Source: Rhodospirillaceae bacterium UBA6219 (lineage in GTDB: Bacteria; Pseudomonadota; Alphaproteobacteria; Rhodospirillales; Magnetospirillaceae). Taken from it: a DNA stretch of 19,406 nt. Position 1 is the first letter of the stretch, and every line of letters starts with the position of its first letter. Of this stretch, positions 7,873 to 14,547 are shown in pieces. The notes under the pieces were generated by a model. It was given only the letters and a program-made list of their open reading frames with translations. It was not told the origin of the DNA and searched no databases. A program made the position numbers and the translations under genes. Location of the stretch: contig DISD01000019.1 in the NCBI GenBank assembly GCA_002435715.1, positions 1-19,406 of the forward strand. The letters run 5' to 3'.

Positions 7873-8856
7873 TCACTCCTCGGGGTGTTCGTCGTCGATG
7901 TGGGACGCCCGCTTGGCGGCGAAGACCAGACCGGCCAAAGCCAAGGCGGGGGCGATCATGCCCTTGTACAGCGTGTGCTGGATGCCTTCGGATTCGGACG
8001 CGAACGACTTCTGACGCAGATCGGGATAGCCCAGCTTCTCGAAGGGCACGCCGGCCATGTGGCGGAACTGGGTGCCGCCCACTTCGGTCTCGCCATAGAC
8101 ATGGTCCACGTATTTGGCGGCGGGGCGTTCATGGGTGTCGCCGGAACCGATGGTGCGGCGTTCGAAGACATTGGCCTCGCCGGCCGTCATGGCGCGGCGG
8201 CGGGCGATTTCTTCGGTGATGGCGGTCAGCGGCCCGAAGATGGTGGCCCCGGTGGGGCACACTTCGGCGCAGGCCGGGATCTTGCCCTCGGCCTGACGGT
8301 GACGGCACATCTCGCACTTCTTGATCTTGGGCGTCGGCGTGTCGAATTCCGACTGCGGAACACCAAAGGGGCACGATGCCACACAGTAACGGCAGCCGAT
8401 GCAGATGTCGGGGTTATAGCCGACGATGCCGGTCTGGCTGTCCTTGGTCATGGCCGAAACCGGACAGACCGAGACACAAGACGGGTCGACGCAGTGCATG
8501 CACGACTTCTTGATGAAGGCGAAGCCGTCCTTTTCCTGGTCCTTGTGATCCGCCGTGCCTTCGGCATACAGCTTGATCACGTTATAGGTCTTGGGCCCGA
8601 TGTCGATGGGGGTGTCCCACAAGGCGTCGGGGGTGTTGATGTCGGCGGGCAGGCCGTTGGCTTCCTTGCAGCCGGCGACGCAGGCCTTGCAGCCCACGCA
8701 CAGGGTGGAATCGTACAACAAGCCCACCGCGTGCGGCGGCATTTCCTTGTTGGGCCGGGCCTGGGCGGGGGTCGGAGCGGACACCACCGCCGCTGTCGCC
8801 AGCGCGGCGCCGCCTCCGGCAGCCCCCTTGATGAAGTCTCGACGATTGACGGTCAT
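7873..8856 (-). CDS. hybA: HybA, exported four-cluster ferredoxin-like subunit
   Basis: A 327-residue electron-transfer subunit. The N-terminus is a Tat signal (NRRDFIK at residues 4-10, then an Ala/Gly-rich hydrophobic stretch ending near AQA, 31-33). Four cysteine groups for [4Fe-4S] clusters follow in order: CVGCKACVAGC (53-63), CMHCVDPSCVSVCP, CIGCRYCVASCP, and CEMC paired with CAEVCP. Near the C-terminus a single hydrophobic helix (GMIAPALALAGLVFAA) should anchor it in the membrane. It links the HybOC dimer to HybB. The gene starts at 8854-8856, 4 bases after the hybO stop. All expected cysteines are present. Confidence 0.96.
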   Translation of the reverse strand: MTVNRRDFIKGAAGGGAALATAAVVSAPTPAQARPNKEMPPHAVGLLYDSTLCVGCKACVAGCKEANGLPADINTPDALWDTPIDIGPKTYNVIKLYAEGTADHKDQEKDGFAFIKKSCMHCVDPSCVSVCPVSAMTKDSQTGIVGYNPDICIGCRYCVASCPFGVPQSEFDTPTPKIKKCEMCRHRQAEGKIPACAEVCPTGATIFGPLTAITEEIARRRAMTAGEANVFERRTIGSGDTHERPAAKYVDHVYGETEVGGTQFRHMAGVPFEKLGYPDLRQKSFASESEGIQHTLYKGMIAPALALAGLVFAAKRASHIDDEHPEE

Positions 8857-8860
8857 GGGA

Positions 8861-9982
8861 TTACTCGCCGTCCTTGGTTTCGCTCTTGCCCAGGTTGCCG
8901 GCGATCTTCATGCCGGCACCGACCGCCAGACCGGCGACACCGGCCACCAGGGCGGCCGAGGCGACGGAAGCACCGGTGCCCTGTTCCTCGACGATGCGCG
9001 GATAGCTGGTGGGCGGGTTGGTCTTGAGCGTGGCCAAAGCATGGATCGGCTTTTCGAAGCCGATATGCTTTTCGGTGCAGCCGATGCAGGGATGGCCGGT
9101 GCCGACGGGCCAGGAACCGGTGCCGACGTCGTTGAACAGGATCGACGGGCAATTGGCGTAGGTTTCCGGGCCCTTGCAGCCCAGCTTGTACAGGCAATAG
9201 CCCTTGCGGTGGCCGGCATCGCCGAATTCCAGGGCGAAACGGCCGGCGTCGAAATGGCTGCGACGTTCGCAATTGTCGTGGATCAGGCGGCCATAGGCGA
9301 AGGTCGGGCGACCCAGCTCGTCCACCTTGGGCAGGCTGCCGAAGGTCAGGAAATGGACGATGGTGGCCAGGATGTTATAGGGGTTGGGCGGGCAGCCGGG
9401 GATGGTGACCACGTCCTTGCGGCCCAAAGCTTCGCCCACACCGGTGGAGCCGGTGGGGTTGGGCGGCGTCGACGGCATGCCGCCCCACGACGCGCAGGAG
9501 CCGACGGCGACGATGGCGGCGGCGTGTTCGGCCACTTCCTTGGTCAGCTCGTACGAGGTCTGGCCACCGATCTTGCAGTAGACGCCGCCATCCTTCATGG
9601 GGATGGCACCTTCCACCACCAAGATGTACTTGCCCTTGTTCTTTTCCATGGCGGCATGGCGGGCGGCTTCGGCCTGATGGCCGGCGGCGGCGAACAGGGT
9701 CTCGTGGTAATCCAGCGAGATGATGTCGAGGATCAGCTTTTCCAGCGTCGGGTGTTCGGAGCGCAGCAGCGATTCCGAACAACCGGTGCATTCCTGGTGG
9801 TGCAGCCAGATCACCGAAGGACGTTCCTTCTTGGTGATGGCTTCGGCGATCTGCGCATCGGCGCCCTTGGGCAGGCCCATGGTCGCGGCCATGGCGGCGC
9901 AGAACTTCATGAAATCGCGGCGCGAGACACCGAAACGGGTCTCGACATCGGTTTCGAATTTAACGGCGCTGTCGTCCAACAT
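8861..9982 (-). CDS. hybO: [NiFe] hydrogenase small subunit, HybO type
   Basis: A 373-residue subunit that carries three Fe-S clusters and conducts electrons away from the Ni-Fe site. It has a Tat signal (SRRDFMKFC, residues 20-28) and a C-terminal hydrophobic anchor (about residues 335-358). The proximal-cluster motif is ECTGCSES (Cys65, Cys68). The position next to the second Cys is Gly, so the extra cysteine of the six-Cys, oxygen-tolerant group 1d enzymes is absent. GSCASWGG, GCPPNP, GCKGPETYANC and HPCIGC supply the other ligands. I chose the ATG at 9980-9982 because the signal sequence begins there and AAGGTGGGG precedes it at a good distance; an in-frame start 69 bases further upstream adds only a leader with no family match. 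First gene of the operon. Confidence 0.96.
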   Translation of the reverse strand: MLDDSAVKFETDVETRFGVSRRDFMKFCAAMAATMGLPKGADAQIAEAITKKERPSVIWLHHQECTGCSESLLRSEHPTLEKLILDIISLDYHETLFAAAGHQAEAARHAAMEKNKGKYILVVEGAIPMKDGGVYCKIGGQTSYELTKEVAEHAAAIVAVGSCASWGGMPSTPPNPTGSTGVGEALGRKDVVTIPGCPPNPYNILATIVHFLTFGSLPKVDELGRPTFAYGRLIHDNCERRSHFDAGRFALEFGDAGHRKGYCLYKLGCKGPETYANCPSILFNDVGTGSWPVGTGHPCIGCTEKHIGFEKPIHALATLKTNPPTSYPRIVEEQGTGASVASAALVAGVAGLAVGAGMKIAGNLGKSETKDGE

Positions 9983-10034
9983 TCTGATCCCCACCTTTCC
10001 AAAGGCTCGTCTGTCACGAAGGGCAAGAGGATCA

Positions 10035-10066
10035 GGGGGTCGCCCCCCCAAGGGTCCGACCGGACC
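10035..10066 (-). other. GC-rich hairpins in the hybO leader
   Basis: Two short inverted repeats lie between the predicted transcription start (about 10102) and hybO: GGTCCG-GT-CGGACC (10053-10066) and GGGGG-CGA-CCCCC (10035-10047 on the plus strand). They leave the hybO ribosome site free. They could stabilise the 5' end of the long mRNA. No known riboswitch fold is recognised. Confidence 0.4.
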
Positions 10067-10112
10067 GTTTGCCTCCCGTCCTTCTTGTTCTCAATTGTCT
10101 GAATTGCGTTTT

Positions 10113-10128
10113 CGCAAGCAGCGTGCCA
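10113..10128 (-). promoter_or_regulatory. Sigma-54 (-24/-12) promoter for the hyb operon
   Basis: On the minus strand the sequence reads TGGCACGCTGCTTGCG, a match to the sigma-54 consensus TGGCACG-N4-TTGCW at every position except the last. The GG is at 10126-10127 (-24/-25) and the GC at 10114-10115 (-12/-13), with correct spacing. The predicted start site is near 10102, giving a leader of about 120 bases before hybO. Hydrogenase promoters driven by sigma-54 and an NtrC-type activator (HoxA) are established in Ralstonia eutropha and some rhizobia, so the match fits the gene. Activity has not been shown. Confidence 0.88.
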
Positions 10129-10181
10129 ACTCCATCGGGTAGGAAATGCTGCATTGCACAGGTGGCTTTACCGGGCGGAAC

Positions 10182-10195
10182 GCAAGGAAACTTGC
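10182..10195. promoter_or_regulatory. Short dyad upstream of the sigma-54 promoter
   Basis: GCAAG-GAAA-CTTGC forms a 5-bp inverted repeat centred about 86 bases upstream of the predicted start site. It could be part of an activator or bending-protein region, but the arms are short and chance occurrence is possible. Confidence 0.3.
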
Positions 10196-10239
10196 AAAGG
10201 CAACGACGGGTGGGGCGGGTGGGGAGGCTGTTCTGTGAC

Positions 10240-10256
10240 TGGTAATTAAATGACCA
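10240..10256. promoter_or_regulatory. Candidate enhancer (activator-binding dyad) for the hyb promoter
   Basis: The sequence TGGTAATTAAATGACCA is a 17-base dyad of the form TGGTnATTnAATnACCA, matching at every position apart from one symmetric pair and the centre base. Its centre (10248) is about 146 bases upstream of the predicted sigma-54 start site, where enhancers of NtrC-type activators commonly sit. It lies in an AT-rich patch (about 10236-10275) that may also bend or bind IHF. Assignment to HupR/HoxA is inference from position and context; it is not an exact TTG-N5-CAA site. Confidence 0.5.
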
Positions 10257-10287
10257 AAAATGAAAACCTACTTACCACTGCGGGCGC

Positions 10288-10321
10288 AAAAATGCCGGGC
10301 ACGACAAGGTCGGCCCGGCAT
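10288..10321 (-). terminator. Rho-independent terminator of the Arg/Asp-rich protein gene
   Basis: Arms ATGCCGGGC (10292-10300) and GCCCGGCAT (10313-10321) form a 9-bp stem that continues, after one bulged base, as CGAC/GTCG closing an AAG loop. On the minus strand it is followed by a T run (complement of 10288-10292). It begins about 20 bases after the stop codon at 10342-10344 and insulates the hyb promoter region from upstream transcription. Confidence 0.88.
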
Positions 10322-10341
10322 GGATGGGAAGCGGCTTCGGC

Positions 10342-10746
10342 TTAGTTGCTTTTGTCGTCGCCCGGCTTGCCGGGGCGGTCGCCGCGCCGGTCCTGACGGT
10401 CGTCACGGCGGTCGTCCCGACGTTCCTTACGGTCGTCCCGACGGTCGTCACGGCGATCCCGACGGTCTTCCATCTTCTGAGCCTTGTCGCCCTGGCGGTC
10501 GTCCATCCGCTGTTGACGGTCGTCACGGCGGTCGTCCCGACGCTCCTGGCGGTCGTTGCGACGCTGGTCGGCGTCACCCCGGCGGTCGTCCCGGCGGTTT
10601 TCCATGCGGTCGCGGCGGTCGTCCTGGCGTTGCTGGCGCTGCTCGGCGGGGTTGTCGGACGGGTTGGTTTCCTGGGCGCGGGCGGCGGCGCCCAAGCTGA
10701 GCCCGGCGGCCAGGATCAGAACCATGACGCGGGAAAATGAAGGCAT
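10342..10746 (-). CDS. Secreted low-complexity Arg/Asp-rich protein
   Basis: A 134-residue protein of no recognised family. Residues 1-24 are a Sec signal peptide (MPSFSRVMVLILAAGLSLGA, then AARA) with a likely cut before Gln25. The mature part is almost entirely Arg, Asp, Gln, Glu, Asn, Lys and Gly, with repeated RRDDR units. I find no Leu, Ile, Val, Phe, Tyr, Trp, His or Cys in it, so it should be disordered and densely charged with mixed signs. The start at 10744-10746 is chosen because AAAGGA precedes it; a GTG 15 bases upstream overlaps that ribosome site. A strong terminator follows. It diverges from the EF-hand gene across a 204-base gap. Location should be the periplasm or outside; possible roles such as ion or polyanion binding are speculation. 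Confidence 0.72.
   Translation of the reverse strand: MPSFSRVMVLILAAGLSLGAAARAQETNPSDNPAEQRQQRQDDRRDRMENRRDDRRGDADQRRNDRQERRDDRRDDRQQRMDDRQGDKAQKMEDRRDRRDDRRDDRKERRDDRRDDRQDRRGDRPGKPGDDKSN
10375..10630. repeat. Imperfect short tandem repeats coding RRDDR units
   Basis: The DNA in this stretch repeats a unit built from CGGTCGTC plus variants (for example GGTCGTCACGGC and GGTCGTCCCGAC) with an irregular period, in register with the codons for Arg-Arg-Asp-Asp-Arg in the minus-strand gene. The third-base variation shows it is an old or selected protein repeat, not a fresh slippage tract. Confidence 0.65.
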
Positions 10747-10950
10747 GATTTTTCCTTTCACAAGAGCATTCTGCAGCGATCCCCAAGGGGAAATCCGGGA
10801 TCAGCGCTTACACGGGCAAGACCCAACATGCCTGCGCAGCATGGCGAAACCAGGACGTCAACAAGGCAAGATAATGACAAAGCGTGGGTCGTGTATGGAT
10901 TTAGTGGGCGGTCCGGGTTAGCCTTCTTTCCCGTCAGCAGGGTAGGGAGT

Positions 10951-13083
10951 ATGTCCGTGACCGCATCCGTTTCGTCCCCCGATACGTCACACGTCTGGAA
11001 GTTCTTCCGCGCTGGCGGCTTCGACCAGGTCCGCATCGAGACCGGTGACGACCTGTTGGCCTTGGACCAACTGGACCAGAAATTGTGGGTCGCCCTGGCC
11101 TGTCCGGCCAAGGACATCGAGTTCGATCCGCGCGCCCTGGAATTGCTGGACACCGACAAGGATGGCCGCATCCGCGCCGCCGAGATCCTGGACGCGGTGC
11201 GCTGGTTGCGTGCGGTGCTGAAGAACGGCGACGAATTGGTCACCCCCGGCAGCGCGGTCAGTCTGGACAGCATCGACGACAGCCAACCGGAAGGAGCGCG
11301 GGTTCTGGCCTCGGCGCGCCAGATTCTGGCCAATCTGGGCAAGGCCGGGGCCGGGGCCATCGATCTGGAAGACACCCGCGACACCGGCCGCATTTTCGCC
11401 CAGACCCGGTTCAACGGCGATGGCGTCGTCACCGCCGACGCCGCCGAGGACGAAGATCTGGCCCAGGTGGTCAAGGACATCATGGCGGCCTTGGGCGAAG
11501 AAACCGACCGTTCCGGCCAACCGGGCATCGGCCAGGACAAGATCGACGCGTTTTTCACCCAGATCGAACATTATGGCGACTGGCTGGGTCAGGGGGGCGA
11601 AGTGGAAGTCTCGGCCGAGGCCGGCGCCGCCCTGGAAGCGCTGCGCGACAAGATCGACGGCTTCTTCCTGCGCTGCCGCATGGCGTTTTATTCCGACGCC
11701 GCCGCCCAAACCGTCAACCCCAATGCCGAAACCTTCCTGCCGCTGACCGGTGCCAGCACCGCCGAGGCCCTGGAGGCCCTGCGTCCGTTGCCCCTGGCGT
11801 CGGTGTTCCCCCAGGCCGACCTGCCGCTGCTGCGTGGCGTCAACCCGGCCTGGGACAAAGAGGTCGAAACGTTCCGCCGTCTGGTGGCCAATGACCGGCT
11901 GTCCTTGTCGGAAAACGAATGGCTGGAACTGAAGGCGCGTTTCGCCGCCCATGCCGAGTGGCAGGCCAAGAAGCCCGAAACCCAGATCGAATCCCTGGGG
12001 GTGGACCGCATCCGTGCCATCCGCTTTTCCGATTTCAAGACCCGCCTGGATGCGCTGGTGGCCGAGGACAAGGCGCTGGAAGCCCAGGCCAACGCCATCG
12101 ATGCGGTGGAAAAGCTGGTGGTGCTGCGTACCCACCTGTTCCGTTTGGTCAACAATTTCGTCAGCTTCCGCGAATTCTATGCCCGCCAGGACCGCGCGGT
12201 GTTCCAGGCCGGCACGCTTTATCTGGATGGCCGCAGCGCCGATCTGTGCCTGAGTGTCGCCGACGCCGCCAAACATGCCGCCCTGGCGACCTTATCGCGC
12301 ATCTATCTGGTCTATTGCGACTGCGCGCGCCGGGGTTCGGACCAGAAGATGACCATCATGGCCGGTTTCACCTCGGGGGATTCCGACCAGTTGATGGTGG
12401 GCCGCAACGGTATTTTCTATGACCGGCAGGGCCGCGATTGGGACGCCACCATCGTCAAGATCGTCGAACATCCCATCAGCATGCGTCAGGCCTTCTGGTC
12501 GCCCTACAAGCAACTGGGCCGTTTCGTCGGCGGTCAGGTGGAAAAGATGGCGGCCGCCAAGGCCCGCGCGGTGGAAACCAACCTGCAGGCCCAGGCCGCC
12601 GGCAAGATCGTCGCGCCGGCCAAGGCGCCGCCGCCCAAGGAAAGCTTCGACGCCGGCAAGTTCGCCGGCATCTTCGCCGCTTTGGGTTTGGCGGTGGGGG
12701 CCATCGGCACCGCCATCGCCTCGGTGGTCACCGGCTTCCTGTCGCTGTCGTGGTGGCAGATGCCGTTGGCCCTGGCCGGTCTGGTTCTGGTGGTTTCCGG
12801 CCCCAGCATGATCATTGCCTACATGAAGTTGCGACAGCGCAACCTGGCACCTATCTTGGACGCGACGGGTTGGGCGGTGAACGCCCGGGCCAGCATCAAC
12901 ATCCCGTTCGGGGGCTCGCTGACCGAATTGGCGCAATTGCCGGCGGGGGCGGAACGGTCCCTGGCCGATCCTTTCGCCGATAAGAAAGCGCCGGTGGGAT
13001 CGTGGCTGATGTTGGCGTTGTTGATCGCCATCGGGGCCGTCGCCGCTTGGCGTTTTGGCTTGTTCAATCACTTCCTGGGGTAA
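10951..13083 (+). CDS. Large EF-hand membrane protein of unknown function
   Basis: A 710-residue protein without a family I can name. A canonical EF-hand loop, DTDKDGRIRAAE, is at residues 67-78 (ligand positions Asp67, Asp69, Asp71, Glu78). A partial second loop, FNGDGVVTADAAE, is near 154-166, and a more degenerate one (DRSGQPGIGQDK) is near 186-197. The long middle part is soluble and mixed-charge. Three hydrophobic segments lie near the C-terminus: about 571-598, 603-627 and 684-704. With no signal peptide, the large N-terminal part is probably cytoplasmic, so it may sense cytoplasmic Ca2+ or another divalent ion (inference). The ATG at 10951 follows AGGGTAGGGAG. One base separates its stop from the CorC-type gene, which points to a joint role in ion handling. 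Confidence 0.8.
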   Translation: MSVTASVSSPDTSHVWKFFRAGGFDQVRIETGDDLLALDQLDQKLWVALACPAKDIEFDPRALELLDTDKDGRIRAAEILDAVRWLRAVLKNGDELVTPGSAVSLDSIDDSQPEGARVLASARQILANLGKAGAGAIDLEDTRDTGRIFAQTRFNGDGVVTADAAEDEDLAQVVKDIMAALGEETDRSGQPGIGQDKIDAFFTQIEHYGDWLGQGGEVEVSAEAGAALEALRDKIDGFFLRCRMAFYSDAAAQTVNPNAETFLPLTGASTAEALEALRPLPLASVFPQADLPLLRGVNPAWDKEVETFRRLVANDRLSLSENEWLELKARFAAHAEWQAKKPETQIESLGVDRIRAIRFSDFKTRLDALVAEDKALEAQANAIDAVEKLVVLRTHLFRLVNNFVSFREFYARQDRAVFQAGTLYLDGRSADLCLSVADAAKHAALATLSRIYLVYCDCARRGSDQKMTIMAGFTSGDSDQLMVGRNGIFYDRQGRDWDATIVKIVEHPISMRQAFWSPYKQLGRFVGGQVEKMAAAKARAVETNLQAQAAGKIVAPAKAPPPKESFDAGKFAGIFAALGLAVGAIGTAIASVVTGFLSLSWWQMPLALAGLVLVVSGPSMIIAYMKLRQRNLAPILDATGWAVNARASINIPFGGSLTELAQLPAGAERSLADPFADKKAPVGSWLMLALLIAIGAVAAWRFGLFNHFLG

Positions 13084-13084
13084 A

Positions 13085-14389
13085 ATGTCCTTAGCCTTCG
13101 AAATCGCCGTCATCGTCTTTCTGGTGTTGTTGAACGGTGCTTTCGCCCTGTCCGAGATGGCCATCGTGTCGTCGCGCAAGGCACGGTTGGCGGCGCGTGC
13201 CGCCGAAGGCGGCAAGGGTGCCAAGATGGCGTTGGAACTGGCGGAAAACCCCGGCCGCTTCCTGTCGTCGGTGCAGATCGGCATCACCTTGGTGGGCATC
13301 CTGGCCGGCGCCTATTCGGGTGCCACCCTGGCCACCCAGTTCGAAGCCTGGCTGAACCGCTTCCCGCTGTTGGACCCGGTCGCCGAAGTGTTGTCCCTGG
13401 CGGTGGTGGTCGGCGCCATCACCTATGCCTCGTTGATCGTCGGCGAGTTGGTTCCCAAACAGGTGGCCCTGTCTGATCCCGAGCGGGTGGCGGTTCTGGT
13501 GGCGCGGCCCATGGCCCTGGTCGCCCGCTTCGCCTCGCCCCTGGTGTGGCTGCTGGAAGGGTCCAGCAAGCTGGCCTTGGCCATCTTGGGGGTGAAGCAA
13601 AGCGCCGATCAAAGCGTCACCGAGGAAGAGGTCAAGGCGATGATCGCCGAAGGCACCCAAAGCGGCGTCTTCGAACCCCAGGAACAGGAATTGCTGTCCG
13701 GTGTCATGCGGTTCGGCGACCGTCGGGTGCGCGGCATCATGACGCCCCGCAACGACATGGTATCCATCGATCTGGATTGGGACCACGACCATATCGTCCA
13801 AGTCATGCAGGCCAGTCCGCATTCGCGGATGCCGGTCTATCGCGGCAATTCCGACGACATCCTGGGGGTGGTCCAGGCCAAGGATCTGCTGAACACCTAT
13901 CTGTCCGGGTTGGATTTGCGGCTGGAGGAATCGGTGAAACCGGTTCCGGTGGTCCACGACAATTCCCCGGCGCTTTTGGTGCTGGACACCCTGAAGGGCT
14001 CGGACATCCACATGGCCCTGGTGGTGGACGAATATGGCAGCGTCGAAGGCATCGTCACCGCCGCCGACATCCTGTCGGCCATCCTGGGCGGTCTGTCCGA
14101 ACACGGCGAGGATTACGAAGGCGCCATCGTCACTCGCCAGGACGGGTCATGGCTGGTGGACGGTTCGGTGGCGGTGGACGTGGCGCGCGATCGGCTGAAT
14201 TGTCGGGTGCTGGGCGGCGAGGATGCCGATTACGACACGTTGGCCGGCTTCATCTTGTCGAAATCGCGTTCCATCCCCAGTGCCGGTGATTTTTTCATCT
14301 GGCAGGGGTGGCGGTTCGAGGTGGTCGACATGGACGGGCGCCGTATCGACAAGGTTCTGGTCAGCCGCCAGGACGAAGACGGCGGCTGA
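13085..14389 (+). CDS. CorC/HlyC-family (CNNM-like) CBS-domain membrane transporter
   Basis: A 434-residue inner-membrane protein with the order DUF21 transmembrane domain (about residues 1-190, including SEMAIVSSRKARL and GELVPKQVAL), a CBS pair (about 205-330, containing GIMTPRNDMV and VVDEYGSVEGIVTAADIL) and a C-terminal CorC_HlyC domain (about 345-430, containing DYDTLAGFIL). Such proteins are often labelled hemolysin or CorC; characterised relatives export Mg2+ or Co2+. The start at 13085 is two codons after the stop region of the EF-hand gene (TAAAATG), with GGGG as ribosome site; the frame extends upstream but without a better start. A GNRA-loop terminator follows at 14420, closing a two-gene operon. 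Confidence 0.92.
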   Translation: MSLAFEIAVIVFLVLLNGAFALSEMAIVSSRKARLAARAAEGGKGAKMALELAENPGRFLSSVQIGITLVGILAGAYSGATLATQFEAWLNRFPLLDPVAEVLSLAVVVGAITYASLIVGELVPKQVALSDPERVAVLVARPMALVARFASPLVWLLEGSSKLALAILGVKQSADQSVTEEEVKAMIAEGTQSGVFEPQEQELLSGVMRFGDRRVRGIMTPRNDMVSIDLDWDHDHIVQVMQASPHSRMPVYRGNSDDILGVVQAKDLLNTYLSGLDLRLEESVKPVPVVHDNSPALLVLDTLKGSDIHMALVVDEYGSVEGIVTAADILSAILGGLSEHGEDYEGAIVTRQDGSWLVDGSVAVDVARDRLNCRVLGGEDADYDTLAGFILSKSRSIPSAGDFFIWQGWRFEVVDMDGRRIDKVLVSRQDEDGG

Positions 14390-14419
14390 CGATGCCCATC
14401 AAGACAGCAAGCTAACGGA

Positions 14420-14447
14420 AGGCACCGGCAACGGTGCCTAACTTTTT
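14420..14447 (+). terminator. Rho-independent terminator after the CorC-type gene
   Basis: AGGCACCG (14420-14427), a GCAA tetraloop (14428-14431) and CGGTGCCT (14432-14439) form an 8-bp stem, followed by AACTTTTTG. It lies 30 bases after the stop codon at 14387-14389 and separates the two-gene unit from the CoA-transferase gene. Confidence 0.88.
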
Positions 14448-14491
14448 GTCATGGCCGCATGCATAATCGACACAACTGCAACCGTGATGGG

Positions 14492-14515
14492 TTGATTATT
14501 GTCACAATAATTCAA
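14492..14515. promoter_or_regulatory. AT-rich palindrome upstream of the CoA-transferase gene
   Basis: ATTATTG-TCA-CAATAAT (14495-14511) is a perfect 7-bp inverted repeat with a 3-base centre, extended on both sides by TTG and TCAA. It lies about 35-50 bases before the start codon, where an operator overlapping a promoter would be expected. The outer halves (TTGAT and TTCAA) only loosely resemble an FNR/CRP-type site, with the wrong spacing, so the regulator is unknown. Confidence 0.5.
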
Positions 14516-14547
14516 TCTCCGCCCCCAACGGAAAAGGAAACGTGCCC

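Noticed and set aside
4945..9027. A 1360-codon open frame on the plus strand
   Set aside because: It is antisense to hybC, hybB and hybA, which have complete family motifs. Its predicted protein is Gly/His/Gln/Asp-rich without any domain, as expected from GC-rich codon bias on the opposite strand.
10375..10630. Repeats that could be taken for a CRISPR array
   Set aside because: The units are short, irregular, without unique spacers, and follow the codon frame of a protein repeat.
10324..10740. Plus-strand frame coding a very hydrophobic Val/Thr/Ala repeat protein
   Set aside because: It is the reverse side of the RRDDR repeats. The minus-strand gene has a signal peptide, ribosome site and terminator; this frame has none.
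12844..12859. TGGCACC followed by TTGG, resembling a sigma-54 promoter on the plus strand
   Set aside because: The essential GC at -12 is missing and the site lies inside the EF-hand gene with no start nearby.
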